Shown: positions 41,701-56,700 of the stretch, piece after piece | Layout of the letters: every line of letters begins with the position of its first letter | Numbering within the stretch: position 1 is the stretch's first letter | Source: Lineus longissimus | Lineage: Eukaryota > Nemertea > Pilidiophora > Heteronemertea > Lineidae | Assembly: GCF_910592395.1 (NCBI RefSeq) | Contig: NC_088314.1 | Span: forward strand, 9,922,001-9,986,000 | Reading direction: 5' to 3' | Length of the DNA stretch: 64,000 nt | Position numbers and translations under genes: made by a program | Notes under the pieces: generated by a model | What the model was told of the DNA's origin: nothing | Databases searched by the model: none | Seen by the model: only the letters and a program-made list of their open reading frames with translations

Positions 41701-44700
41701 ATACAGTGGAGGTTACCCTGAATGCTCGGTCCATGCTGTCCTCATGATGTAGCAGAAAATGCTACCAGAATTGCATTCATTTTTTTCACTGGCTTCATGT
41801 TACTTGAAATAGTCTCTCCCTGAGAATAAAAAAACACCCCCCCCCCCCCCCCAAGAACAATCAACAGGCAACAAAGGAAAACGCTCCAAAGAAACCGACA
41901 AGCGTTAGAATAAAAACGCTTGCCTTGCTCACCCTGCCAGCGACACAAAACGTGTTAACTTAACATTTCACTCACCAGTTCTAAACTCTTAAATAGGAGG
42001 ATGTGTTTTACAGCTTCATTCAAACTTTTTCTTTGTTCGTCACTTTTTGGAAACACCGCCTGAAAGCAGAAGAGAAACACAATATTGTTACACTCAAAAA
42101 TATTTCCGACGGAAAAAGAAAAACCAGGCAACTGCCCAACATATAGCCGCACGTATACCACCTGAAAATGGACCACCACTCTTGGTTCGCGAACCAATGC
42201 TGCACCATCGAAAATCCACCAAGCGCGTACACCAGCGCTGCAGCTAGTTATAAAATCCGGCAACAGATGGCGTGCAAACAATAAGCAGAAAGCGCCATTT
42301 CGAAAGCGCCGCCTGTCGCCGAACCATCTAACTAGCTAATTGCTGATCCATTTGCGCGTACACCACGACAAAGCCGAGCTTTTAACAAGCCGGGCGAATT
42401 TGGACCATCAAGCTTGATGGGACAAATTCGCCCGGCAATTTGTATCGGCAATGGATTGCCGAACCAATTTGTCGCGGCAATGTGGTGGTGTACGTGCAAT
42501 TGGTCCACCAATATTTCGTGGTGTACGCGCAGCTTATATATCTTTGAGTTGTATATTACATCGAGGGATCCTTTACAACCCATGTTCGAAGTATAAAGCA
42601 ATTCAAAGGCAAAGGTCAAGGTCAAGGCCAAATTTAACTGAGAACCTAAAAAAACAGAAATATCTACTTTTTCATAAAAGATATTTAAAATTCGCATAGA
42701 GATATTTCTAACACGCAAAACTGAAATCAGCGTAAACTAGAAATTCTAAGAAGGCTATTCGTAGTCAACAAACATGGTATCATGATGGCGTTGCATATAT
42801 GTATATCCGAATTGGCCTTGAATACAGAATAGCCCATAACCATATACCCATAACCCATAACCAAATGTTGGTAATCATGTTAATGGGTATGACAAATGCA
42901 AATGCAAATCAGATTAAGCGCAAGGTCAACAGTGGTAAAACCGTCAAGAAATTCGTACTCTGTAACAATCTGTACCTTGGCCTGAATAGGGCCGAGAGGT
43001 AAAAATTATGCCCGCCAGATTGAAATGGGCATGCGGAGAACACTTAGTTGAGAAGAACGTCATGATGATCTACTTGATAAGTTTGAGTGAGACGGTGTTC
43101 CGGCGAGACACAACCGCAGGCGGGATGAATGACTTCCATCAACACACCATTACCACACAATGACTTCAACTAAGAAGGCAAGATATATCTGTCGACTAGG
43201 CAAAATGACTTTGTCCGCAGGCTATATCTTAGAAACCAATTAATAGCAGTGGAAGCACGGCAGCAATGATAATATTTGTCTTGCCAGCGATATGAGGAAC
43301 ACCAGAAGAATTGCAACCATGTCGCAAAACTACTCAGTCATTGTAAATACTGTGTGATACAATAGGAAGACCACCTGAGTGTGATTTCCGAGCGAGCAGA
43401 ACACACACGGAATTGGGTTTTGGCTAGGAAACCCACAATAATGCGGGCCGGAACGGTTTCCAGATCCAAAGACCAATCACGAGTGTTCTGCTCACATGGA
43501 AATTGCAGAAAGGTGTTTTTGCAAATCGTATAACACATTTGTAAAACCAAGTTTGCGTGAAAATAGCGTTAAATGCTTGCAAAATTTATGACGTCACTCA
43601 CGTATTAACCACATGCAGCATAACAGAGAAAGCGACATGACGTCGCAGTTTGCCAGGATGTCAATGCGCATTCAAGCTATTTTACTGATCATCATGACTT
43701 TGCCGGCAAAAATGCAAATCTTGGAAATGACGGAAATAACATCGTGAAAAGCAGACAATGTTATCACTTCCCCACAGGAGGGCAGCTCAACTACTTGATC
43801 CAATTGCGTATATTTCCCACACTGAACAAGGGATTGACACTTGGAACAACCACAATCACTCTTTAGGAGGCAATAAGCGATTTTAATTTGTCATAGCTGA
43901 GTTTTGACATGTTTTTCGTCTTGTGAAATACAGACATATCACCCTCCCACAAGAGGGCAGATCAACTACCTTGTTTGATGATCAATTCGTTACGAAATGG
44001 TCTATTACTGTTTGCGTATGCTGCCAAAACTGCGGAAGGGACTGAAACCGAAACAGCCACAATCACTCTTGAGGAGAAAACCTATGCCACAAGGGTTACA
44101 TTTGTGACCCGTCACAGCAAAACCAGGCGCATGTCGCACAGAAGATGAGCCTAAATGACACCAGGAGATAATGGAAGAAATTGATGTGCTCATATTTCAC
44201 AAAAGGCAGACAATGGAGAAATTAATAAACAGTCCGTCTCAACCTGCCAAGCTCAGAGCGACATGCGCCTGCTTTTGCTGTGACGGGTCACATTTGTCAG
44301 GCTGAGTTTTCACATGGTTTCAGCAACTAACCATGCTCACTCGGGTATATGATAAAACTAACTAATAAGTGTCATGGAACATACAGGGGCTGTAACAATA
44401 ACATTCTTCAATATGTAAGTCTGTTGAAGTGACCTTTTCATGTTTTTTTCTGGGAGACAACCTCTATCGATATCGAAATCAACAAAAAATTCGATGCAAC
44501 AAAGGCCATCGGTGTAAAAATTTCCCTGGTATTTAAAACCTTTTGAGCACATTCTCAGCCACAAATCATTTGGATGAACTCAGAAATTGCTCATACAGGT
44601 AGCAAACCTTGCCATTTCTCTTTCAAAGAAGATAAAACCATTTCAAAATGATTCCAGGTGACACATTCGTCTCGCAACAACAATCAGTTATGCAAGCTGT

Positions 44701-47700
44701 ACCCTTCAGCACATCATGACATTTAATTATCTCCTAAAAACAGCGTCTCTGTCTCTTGCAACGAGAAACTTCCTAAAGCCCGAGGATATCCGCACGGTGC
44801 ACTTTCATCAGAGCAGTATAAAAGTGCAGTCTAAAAGGACAACTCCCGCAACATATCACAGGACCAAGGAGAAGCCCCTTGTGTGCAACGTGATCTGATA
44901 ATGTCCTAATCTCTGGGTGGCGGATACTACTATCGGAAAGCCACTCAAAAAAGATGCACAACGCCTCCGTAAGTTATGTTCACATAAAATAAAATGCGTA
45001 TCTTGTTGTCACCTATACACGCAACCGGGCGGGTAAACTGCTAATTACCATGCCCTATAGACATCATTAATAAATACATTTTTTGTGCATCACTTAGCAC
45101 AAAGTCAGACAGAATGGTACTAATATCTTCAAGGCCAGGGGGATGGATGATCTATCCTTGATATCTTGTAAATGGTAAAGGGAGGCTTCATTCCTATCAC
45201 ATCCGCCCTGTAAAACCCTACAGGTGAAGTAGCATGCCTCTATGCATACACAAACACTCTGTAGCATAGTTATGTATGATATGGGGTTTCCAAATCCAAT
45301 CGAAATCTTATTACTTTTTATGAGCAAAACCAACTGATTTCCATATCCGCACTTTCAGAGAATAAGGACAAATATACTGTTTTTATCAAATCTTTATGAC
45401 CTGTTAGGAAGACAAAGTATGGCAATATTCTAAGAATTTGCGATTAGATGTGCGACCTATCACATCAAATTCGTATGAAGTATAGAAAGTTTGTGAGTCC
45501 AGAATGCAAAATCCAATCGGCGCCACCCCACCCCATCACGCCACAGAAAGTTCCAGCCCATCGGGCGAGTCGTTCTGCAGTTACAGTCTAGAATGTGAAA
45601 GCCAATATGGCCACCTAGCAGCCATATCGGATATCGGATCAGGCCCAAAGGAAAGCCTAACCAGTCACTCATTCAGCAGTTAAGTAAGATTCCAGAATGC
45701 AAAATCCAAAATGGCTGCCTGGCGGCCATACCGGATATTAGATCAGACCCAAAATCTATAGGGCACCTCTCCCAATCCCCCCCCCCCCCCCCATTGGGCC
45801 ACAGAAAATTCAAGGCCATCATGTAAAATGTTACAGTCCGGAATGCAAAATCCAAGATGACCTTCTTGCTGACATAACGGATAACAGATCAGGCCAAATT
45901 TCGAGAGGGTACCTCTCTCACATACCCACCTCGCCCAATGGCACCACAGAAAATTGAAGCCAACAGAGTGACTTGTTCTGCAGGTACAGTCCGGAATGCG
46001 AAATCCTGGCAGCCGTACCGGATATTGGATATGGCGGAAAATCGCTAGGCACCTACCTGGCCTCCACATCCCAATCCCAAAGGTAATTGCCTCTGTCGGA
46101 CACATGCATGAATTGACAAATCTATATCCCTACTGAACTTGTTGGTGGGATGATAATAACAAGTGTCCACTAGTGCAGAGGGTGGTCATCTCCGATTCAA
46201 CTTCGTGGATATGAATTGAAAGGGGTTCCCAAGTTAATACTATAAGCCTCAGGCCATCTTTCAATTTGTCAGCAATAGCATGTCACCTTGAACAATGACC
46301 CTGCCGTGCTCAAACCAGACCAAAGACCAACCATCACGTCCAATCACAATTCTGACATCTATTGCCAAACAACTAGCCATTATCAAGAGGATTACCTTAA
46401 ATCCTTCTTTGATGATGTCTTAGTCCATCATGCTATAGCTAAGAGAGGAACGCCTAATGATTGGAGATCACAAACACACTAATAACAGCAAACATCATGG
46501 CTTTATTGCATCCCAGTTGTCTACTTTGTCCCTGTTTTTGGAAAATGAAGTACAACCATTAAGAGGATTACTGAATGCATAGGATGAGGCCCTCCTTCCT
46601 CAAACTCGTCAAACTTCTAGCCCTGTCAAATTTTAAACGTGCAACAAAAAGATTTCTCGGCTGCAGGTAGAACTGGAGTTTGATATTGATCACAGATTTT
46701 TGTCGCAGGCACCTGCCATGACCATTGCAGACAAGCAATTTCTGCTGCATGCGATCATGATAGCAGGGAGCATCAGTTGCGGAAGCTTTATGGTTACCGG
46801 TAGTTTAACTACGATGCCTGTATTCCCCTACGTTGGGGCTGCTTACAGATAGTGACCCTCAAATATGTCACACCAGTTTTTCACATTCCGAGACTCCCCG
46901 ACGGTGCAAAATTCCGCTACAGAATCGGTGGATTTGTATAAATCATTGGTCCTATTTTCATAAATCAGTAGTTTCATAAATCAGTTGTTTTTTTCTCGTA
47001 AATAGTGGTTTTGTAATATATCACATACTTGAGAGAATTGTGGTTCTTCAGTAGCATAGCCGGAGGCAAAAAACAGGTACGTGACCTTAGCTGGCCAACA
47101 ATCACCACTTTGGTTGCTTCTCGAGTTAATTGGGACCTTAGCCTGAGTACATCTGATTCTTAGCAAGTTAGGAAACGGATTCTCCAGGGTGAAAAAGCCC
47201 AAAGGGCAAGTTTATCTGAAGCTCAATGCCATTGTCTTTCCTGGCATCTTATGGGAAAAAAGTCTTACCGTTGCCTCCCCATCATCTTCATCAGCTTCTG
47301 GATCGTATCGTTCTGCAGATACTGGAACGAGAAAAGATGGACAAATATGTTACTATCAGGAATACTATCCTGCATACAGATGTTAAAATTTTTTTGTCAG
47401 TGTCATTGTTTTTATATCTAAAGAGTTTTATAGAAATCAGCAAATTTGAAATTTACTAGAGTTTGTTTCAAATTAGAGTATTTGTATTAAATGGTCGCAC
47501 TCAGCTGATCAAAGAATTTCCAGATGTGCAGAATCAGAATTGGCTCTTTGTCAACACGTGCTCCAAGAGAATGCTCCATGTGTTCAAGTTCCAGATGTGC
47601 AGAATCAGAATTGGCTTGCGATAACACGTGCTCCAAGAGAAGGCTCCATGTGTTCAAGTTCCAGATGTGCAGAATCAGAATTGGCTCTTTGTCAACACGT

Positions 47701-50700
47701 GCTCCAAGAGAATGCTCCATGTGTTCAAGTTCCAGATGTGCAGAATCAGAATTGGCTTGCGATAACACATGCTCCAAGAGAAGGCTCCATGTGTTCAAGT
47801 TCCAGATGTGCAGAATCAGAATTGGCTCTTTGTCAACACGTGCTCCAAGAGAAGGCTCCATGTGTTCAAGTTCCAGATGTGCAGAATCAGAATTGGCTCT
47901 TTGTCAACACGTGCTCCAAGAGAAGGCTCCATGTGTTCAAGTTCCAGAAGTGCATAATCAGAATTGGCTTGGGTCAACATGAGCTCCGAGTGAAGGCTCC
48001 ATGTGTTCAAGTTCCCGATGTGCAGAATCAGAATTGGCTTGGGTCAACATGCGACCCGAGAGAAGGCTCCATGTGTTAAAGTTGCAGATGTGCATAATCA
48101 GAATTGGCTTGCATCAACAAGTGCTCCAAAGGGACAGCTCCATGCCAGGTTGCGTATTTTTTACTAAGGACGGAAGTTTTGATGTTGAAACCATTCATGT
48201 ATGTCATTGACAATAGTTGCTTATTCTGTTACTTCTGTAGTCACTCCTTATGTCGACCTTTTGATTTATTTCAGCACGAAAATAATAATGAATGTGCCTC
48301 TCGAAGGGAAAGAGAAGTCTTTTTCTTGATTGTTGTTACTCCAGTTTGTTTCAAAACACTGTGTTTTGTCTTGAAAAGACAACACCAATATTATAACCAC
48401 TTCTACAATTACAGAAATGACAAAATACTTTAAGTCAAAAACAATATGATGATAAAAAGAAACTGAAATGACACACTCGCTCTCAGACAAATGATCGATC
48501 TATGTACTGCACCTGAAACATGAATCCAGGAGACATCATCTGATACCACCAATTGATAGTCTTGTTTGCTCACCTAAATGTCAATATCGCCAACTTGGGA
48601 CATGAAATATTAGATGACACTGGATTACATTCTAATTTATTACAGCAATAAAACACTGAGATGAAACCAATTTGTCATTGGAAAGGCAGTCTGCATTTCA
48701 GCTCTACCCTTATGGTGTTTTGTGATAGAATCTCCAATACCTCCCGTTTGGTATGAATTCCTTAATTTAGATTATGGATGTGTTTGTGGTGTATCATTTA
48801 ACCCTTGTCTCTTCGTAAACCAAACCTGTTGGCTAAACCTTGGTCCTTTTCCTCTGTTTCAATGGCTATCACCATTGCAAATCTGCATTAGAGCACTTTT
48901 CCTTACTAAATATATCACCAAAGGCGGTCTAGTTATTTTTGTCAGGTTAATTTCCTGAAACTCCAGCCAGATTCCGCTTTGCAATATATACTACATTTAT
49001 CATGATGTATTGGCCTGATAAAGCAGACAGTAACTAGAACTGAGATTTCACAGGCAGCACATGTGAATTCATGACCCCAGGGTTGTTTTGAGGGCGATAT
49101 CGTAAGAGTTGGTCTTGAGTATGGGAACCTGAAAGTCCGTGATGCACCTGAGGAGAGAAGACTAGTTGAATGATGGGATGAACACTACTATTGATCTCAT
49201 TATATGAATACCATTTAATTACAAACAAGTGAAAACAGATCATATCATATTTCTGGGCATAAATTAAAATAGGAGTGCGGGAACAAGGTTTTTTTAGCAG
49301 GAGGAAAGCGAGAACATTTTGCGCCGTCGTATTCCGATTTGACTGGTTAGTGGTGAAATCTGCTTTTACTTTTGCAAATTAACATATTCGTTTTGCTAGT
49401 TCTAACGTTGTCTGAATTAAAGATGCTTTCCCAATGCTTGACTGGTCTGGCAAGAGGCATTGCCAGGAAAACGTGACGTCATTTTGGCCATTCTTCTTAC
49501 CGCACGCCCTCCCTCTCCGTAAAAGTTCCTGACATGGTGTGAAGTGGGAGGGCGCACAATGGGAACCACACTGCCGTAATGTTAATAGTTTCTATATATA
49601 GAATTCAGCGGCAGAGATTTTAAGCACGGAAAAAGTAGATTAACTCGGCTAATCTCAATGGATTTTACCCAGGAATGTTTTCAAGGCGAGAGAAACATCT
49701 GATTTAAGTACTGCGCTTATTAGATTTCATGTTCATGCCAAAGATTGGCCTAAAACGTGGACGAAAAGAGTGCATTATCGAGTGTTGGAGAGGTCACGTG
49801 ATTGTACGAGAAACCTGAGCGAAAACAATACTGACTCCAGCTCCCAGAAGGAGGAGCTGGAGTCATAACTAAAATCACTTGTGGTAATGATATATTGACA
49901 GTCTGAGATAGTACTGCTATTCCATTACACATATCATATCTCACACCAAAAATTTCGTTTCACTAGAATTAACACCATGTGAAGAAGTACTAGAAACACA
50001 GATCTCATCAATCAACTTTAAATTATTCGGATATCTAGATACAGATTCCACTCGGATGAATCAATATCAGTTCTTGCGGCAAGTTGACTAGGATCGCTTG
50101 CCTGAAATCGATGCCCATCCTTAACACTTGCACCAAACCCGGCCAGATGATATCCAGAGGTCTTCGGCAAATGTCACAACTGTCCTCAGTCTGTCTCCTT
50201 GGTAATGAGTGGTTAAAAAATTCAATGGACAGTACGTCAGTAGATTGTGACTGTTGCTATTGCAGCATGTCAGTACTTAAAATATTGAGTTGAGAGCTGA
50301 GCGTCAACAAGGACATCTAAAATAGCTCTATAAACAATATTCGGCGATTGTATTGTAATGTTAGTAGGAGGAAACCAGAGAGCACAGAGAAAACCTTCGC
50401 TGCCGAAGAGAGTTGCCCTCTCTATCACGAGTGTACCGGAACTGACCAGGGATCGAACCCGGGACCTCAGAGGTGATAAGTGCTGATGTCACCACTACGC
50501 CACTCCGACAGCCCATGATCTGAGAGAATAATAAAAGGGAACTGTTTTTGCTGTACTGCAGACCTGTATTCCAACTTGGATTTGTTGTTTTAGGTTTTTA
50601 CCGCAGCTGGGCGAGTCTAACAAAAGACTGAGGTTGCACACTGCCCTGACTTTCATTCTCATTTCGTGTTCATTCTCTTTCCACACATCATGTCACCAGT

Positions 50701-53700
50701 TGACCTGGGGTTCTATTGCCTCCTTAGTCCAAGATGTGACAATGACTAAACAACCTATAAGTTGCAGGCAAATGTCCACATCCACTCATGCTCATAATTG
50801 CTTCATTCTTAAAAGTATCCACATCATTACCACATATTTGTTCTTGAGGCATGGCTAATACCAGTATTTATGTCTTTCATCTGTTGCCGAGACATGTTTT
50901 CTACTTCGAATGGCACTACAGAATTGTCAAATCATTTTCAGGTTGAGTGAAACCTGCTTTTCAACATTCCGATTTCCACTCTACCTCTGAATTGAACTGG
51001 CAGTTGGCGTCAACACGGTGGGCATTCTCTCTAATTCAAGATGAAATCCTATACACCACCTTCAAAGAAAGACCGACTGCGCCTACTTGACTATGAATAG
51101 GTCATATCAAGGGGGCTATTTTGCCATGCAGTTTCATCAGTATAGAATTCAAGATTCTGGCTATAGCATTCACGAGGTATCGACAAGTTATGGCTGCCAA
51201 GACCGGCCCAGAAATTGGATATCTCTTATTGAGAGAGAGAGAGAGAGACTCAGAGAAACACCTTTTTAATGAAATAATCAAATCAATACTCACAGCCTCC
51301 ACAACATCACATGAAAAAAAAGAACATCATATGAGTGCTGAACCAAAAGGCACTTAAAATGTCAAATAAAACCTTAGCATAACATCACCAGGTGAGCAAG
51401 CAGCACTTGGAACCATCAACCTCGCACTGAGAGATCAGACAAGGTAATCAAACGGGCAATCATGAACTCCCGCAAGGATTAATCATCAGTTTCTAATGCA
51501 ATGTCAAGCCAGCCAAGCTCACTCTTCAAACACACACCATTAATCACATTATAGAGCTCAAGCTCTATGTTTGAAATCTGTCATTAAGTTCGCTCACTTG
51601 CAATGACATTTGAATGTATGGTTATAGCAAACGAGTTGAGTTTTAGATTTTTAAAAAGGTAGCTTGTGATGGAAGAGTTTAAATAGATTTCCGGAAAGCA
51701 GTAGCAGACATGCTAATTCTTGTCACCTGCAGGAGTGGGAATAAAAATCTTTCTGTCTGATGTTGCCAAGCAATTTTGGTTGCTGGGGAAAATGCAATTT
51801 CATGTGACCAGAAGCAGTTTGATTTCAAGCTAGCAATATTGAATTGCAAAGGATCATGCATTCATCTGGGGTTATTGGAAAAGATAGAGATCAAGATGAC
51901 TGCATGACCTTGTGACATTGACTTTACATGTTAAAAATTGTGTTAGACTTTTAATTTCATTGCTCACATCATGGCATAATGCGTGACAATGTCTTTTTAA
52001 AAATAGCAGTGAAAATGCACTAAAAATATAGTAAAATTGGGTCTAAGGAATGTCCATATGCTGCACACTTATACATTATCTTCATCCTTGCTCTACCCCA
52101 GGTGATGACTCACTTCTCTAATTAATTCAATAACAGCATTGGGGACACCCAGATTACTGCCTTAGCAGATGCGACAAGAGATTTTCCCATCTATGAATAT
52201 GTGGGATGGGCAGGAATGACCATTCCCAAATCATGCTCCAGGACAAAACATACATTCTAGGTCAGATCCCCATACCACTACTGGCATCCCCCCCCCCATC
52301 ACTCTTGCCAAGAACTGATACTGAATGCCATGTCATAACCTGGGATAGGTGGGATTAGATGTGCAAAGAGGGACTTGGTTTAGATTAGTCTACCAAATCA
52401 ACATCATTAATGCTGCCTTGTGAGAGTCAGTAGTAGTCGTTGCCGGCCAACACTGGAACAACTACGGTACAGATATTGGGGTGTTCACCATTGAGTTGTG
52501 CTGATAATATTAACCATGGAATGTTCACGTATTGGCGAGATTAATATTCAAAGAAGATTGGCAGAGATGTTTTAAGATATCTGAAAATATTCACTTTCCT
52601 GTGCAAAGAGGAGCTTGCATGAGATGTTTTAAGATATCTGAAATTATTCATTTTCCTGTGCAAAGAGGAGCTTGCATGAGATGTTTTAAGATATCTGAAA
52701 TTATTCATTTTCCTGTGCAAAGAGGAGCTTGCATGAGATGTTTTAAGATTCTGAAAGTATTTACTTTCTGGAACAAAGAGGAGCTTGCATGAGATGTTTT
52801 AAGATATCTGAAATTATTCATTTTCCTGTGCAAAGAGGAGCTTGCATGAGATGTTTTAAGATTCTGAAAGTATTTACTTTCTGGAACAAAGAGGAGCTTG
52901 CATGAGATGTTTTAAGATATCTGAAATTATTCATTTTCCTGTGCAAAGAGGAGCTTGCATGAGATGTTTTAAGATTCTGAAAGTATTTACTTTCTGGAAC
53001 AAAGAGGAGCTTGCATGAGATGTTTTAAGATATCTGAAATTATTCATTTTCCTGTGCAAAGAGGAGCTTGCATGAGATGTTTTAAGATTCTGAAAGTATT
53101 TACTTTCTGGAACAAAGAGAAGCTTGCATGAGATGTTTTAAGATTCTGAAAGTATTTACTTTGTGGAACAAAGAGGAGCTTGCATGAGATGTTTTAAGAT
53201 ATCTGAAATTATTCATTTTCCTGTGCAAAGAGGAGCTTGCATGAGATGTTTTAAGATATCTGAAATTATTCATTTTCCTGTGCAAAGAGGAGCTTGCATG
53301 AGATGTTTTAAGATTCTGAAAGTATTTACTTTCCTGTGCAAAGAGGAGCTTGCATGAGATGTTTTAAGATATCTAAAAATATTCACTTTCCTGTGCAAAG
53401 AGGAGCTTGCATGAGATGTTTTAAGATATCTGAAATTATTCATTTTCCTGTGCAAAGAGGAGCTTGCATGAGATGTTTTAAGATTCTGAAAGTATTTACT
53501 TTCTGGAACAAAGAGGAGCTTGCATGAGATGTTTTAAGATATCTGAAATTATTCACTTTCCTGTGCAAAGAGGAGCTTGCATGAGATGTTTTAAGATTCT
53601 GAAAGTATTTACTTTCTGGAACAAAGAGGAGCTTGCATGAGATGTTTTAAGATATCTGAAATTATTCACTTTCCTGTGCAAAGAGGAGCTTGCATGAGAT

Positions 53701-56700
53701 GTTTTAAGATATCTGAAATTATTCATTTTCCTGTGCAAAGAGGAGCTTGCATGAGATGTTTTAAGATATCTGAAAATATTCACTTTCCTGTGCAAAGAGG
53801 AGCTTGCATGAGATGTTTTAAGATATCTGAAATTATTCACTTTCTGGAACAAAGAGGAGCTTGCATGAGATGTTTTAAGATATCTAAAAATATTCATTTT
53901 CCCGTGTCAAGAGGAGCTTGCATGAGATGTTTTAAGATATCTAAAAATATTCACTTTCCCGTGTCAAAAGGAGCTTGCATGAGATGTTTTAAGATATCTG
54001 AAAGTATTCACTTTCCGGAACAAAGAGCTTGCATTACCTGACCATCATAGCCACACAAACCACCATGGTAACAAAACGAGCCTTATCACAACAGATTACT
54101 GCAGCAGCAGCAGGTTTCAAACAAAACTGGCAATATCATTTTATGAAACAGCTTCAATGTTGCTAGTTTATAGCATGCAGTGTTGGGTAGCGATAAAAAA
54201 CAATTCTCAGAACACCCATTAACGCTGCAACATAGAATGCGGTAACGCTGAAAAAGTCCTGAAGTGATATCATTGTGCGAGACTTGCATATCTAATGTCA
54301 AACACTGGCTTCTCACTGGATCTGCAACATGGCTTCCAGATTCTGTTTTGGAGGTGACTTTAGCATATAACAAGATGTTGGAGAGCTATAACATGGAACT
54401 GCAATCCGTATTTTCTAGCGTGGAATGAAAGATACAATTGTTTAGATGGCATAAATTCTGCTCGGAAGAATATTTATTGCTGACTGTTGATTAGATTCGG
54501 TTATTATTTGTCATTAATACATAGTTTGACCATTGCCGAAACAAACTAAATTGGTTCAAATAAGCTATTATCATACTCACCCACAATCACACATGATCAG
54601 AATAAGTTGATTGCTCAATTTACGCGAACAGAAATATTCATCGACATAATTAGCGGAGACAATCAGGGTAATTATACATAAAGACTCACATACTGAGTGT
54701 GAGTCAGTATATATGATATCAGCTCTTACCAGGAATCACAGGTTTTTAATAGGGCAGGCAACCCCATGTATTAAATCTGAGTCAAAACTCAACTCAAACT
54801 AGCTGCCTCTTGAGGAGCCCAAATTGTTCAATATTTTGAACAAAATTGCTGGTGCAGGGCAAATGATGTACTACTTGTGCAGCAAAAACCTTCAAATCTA
54901 CCAAAGATGCCAACAATTGAAGCCACACAGCCCCTTTATTGGCACGAGTTATTTTACTTTTGATCAGCACTGTTGTTTTAACTGCAGGAAAAGGGAATCT
55001 AAAGCAAGCTTGAGACCATGGTCACTTCTCTCACAGCATATCAAAATGCTCGGAGTAAGATCCTCAAGAATAGCATCACAATGAACCCCTCAGTCCAGTG
55101 ACACCCCAGGTGAGATAATGGTGAAGTGGGCTTCATGGACTTTGCAGAGCATTCATTTGATATAGCCAAAAGTGGTCATTCACAAAGTGCCACTTGACCA
55201 GGCAACTAGAAGTCAAAAATCACGAAAATTTATTTGATGGCCCAAGGCAATCTCGTCAAAATCGAAGGAAACCAATTTGAGAAAGCAGGTATGGCAGCTA
55301 TACTGAAAATCAGAACAAACCAATTTTTAAAGGAATTTTGTCCTTTACAACCTACCCCCATCACACACACTCAAAATTGATTCAATGATGAACCAAGTCT
55401 TTCTCCTGGAAATCAATGGAAACCAATTACTGGACAGAATGACAGACAGACACAGGTAACTACATCACCCCTCCAGCCTATTTGGGACCGAGGTGTAATA
55501 ACCTAATTTGGTTCAGGCAAAAAAATTGATTGTCATCTGATAAATGACCAGCCATGATATTGGATAATGATCAAGTCTTGCTCCCCAAGGAAGCAACGAT
55601 AACCTGAGTCTTTCAAGCTTCCTTGACCAATATCAATCACAGCATCAGAGGGGATCTACCATGAAATTGAATCAAGACCAACCTTGATACGGACATATGG
55701 TGACATAGGACAGCAAGACAATACCAAATGACTGGCCTCACAAACAAAAACATATCGAGAGCACCTGCTTCAAGGCCGCCTGGAAAACGTGAATGAAATT
55801 TAGCTCTGAGCCAAGGACAATGTCAAAGGCCATGCAGCATTGCAGCGAAGAGTTCTCATTTCGATTTCTGATGATAATTTCGATCGAACTCGATTCCTGC
55901 AAAAAAACACTGACTTCCCAAAAATATTTCCTTCCATCGCCATATAAAAAATTCTAAGTTTGTGACATTATCTCCGATGCAAAATTTATAGCATGACAAT
56001 TTGATCCGCTTACTTACAGCTTAGGCTGACCACATGCTTGATAAAGATCTACCAACGTGAGGGGCATGGCTGATCATGGGAAATGGCAAGATAAAGCAGA
56101 AACCTTTTGAAAGGCACATTGACAAGATACCAGAAATGTCTGATACAGGTTGATCATCGAGAATATGAAAGATGGTGGTTGATTGATATGCATTGTGAAC
56201 AATGCATACTTCCTACTTTCAATGCTCCATTGCCGACCTAGCTATATTGGATCATGGTGGACAGGAAAAGGATAGGATTTTCTGTCGACTATAAGGTCAA
56301 TTAATGGTAAAATGAAATTGTCCAGGGCCCATGTGCTCACCTCATCTTTATCATGGACTTATATTATTGCAGATACACGATATATCTTCATAGGTTTTCA
56401 TTTAGGCCTGCTTTCTAGGTCAATGATTTCAAAGATGGAAGCATGACGGCCATGATGATTGATTAAAGTCCTCCAATCAGACTGAAATTTGGAATATATG
56501 CACAGGGTATAGAGAAAGATTTACGCAAGGGTAAAACACCCAAAACGTTGATCTAATATGCTGCAAAGTAAATTTTTTAAGATGGCCACCTGGCAGCCAT
56601 TTTAAAAGTTAGATCAGGATCAAACTTTAGTATACAAGAATGGGTGCCTTGACACTTCTTTACACTAAATTAGAAATTAGAATGCTCCAGATCAGATAGC

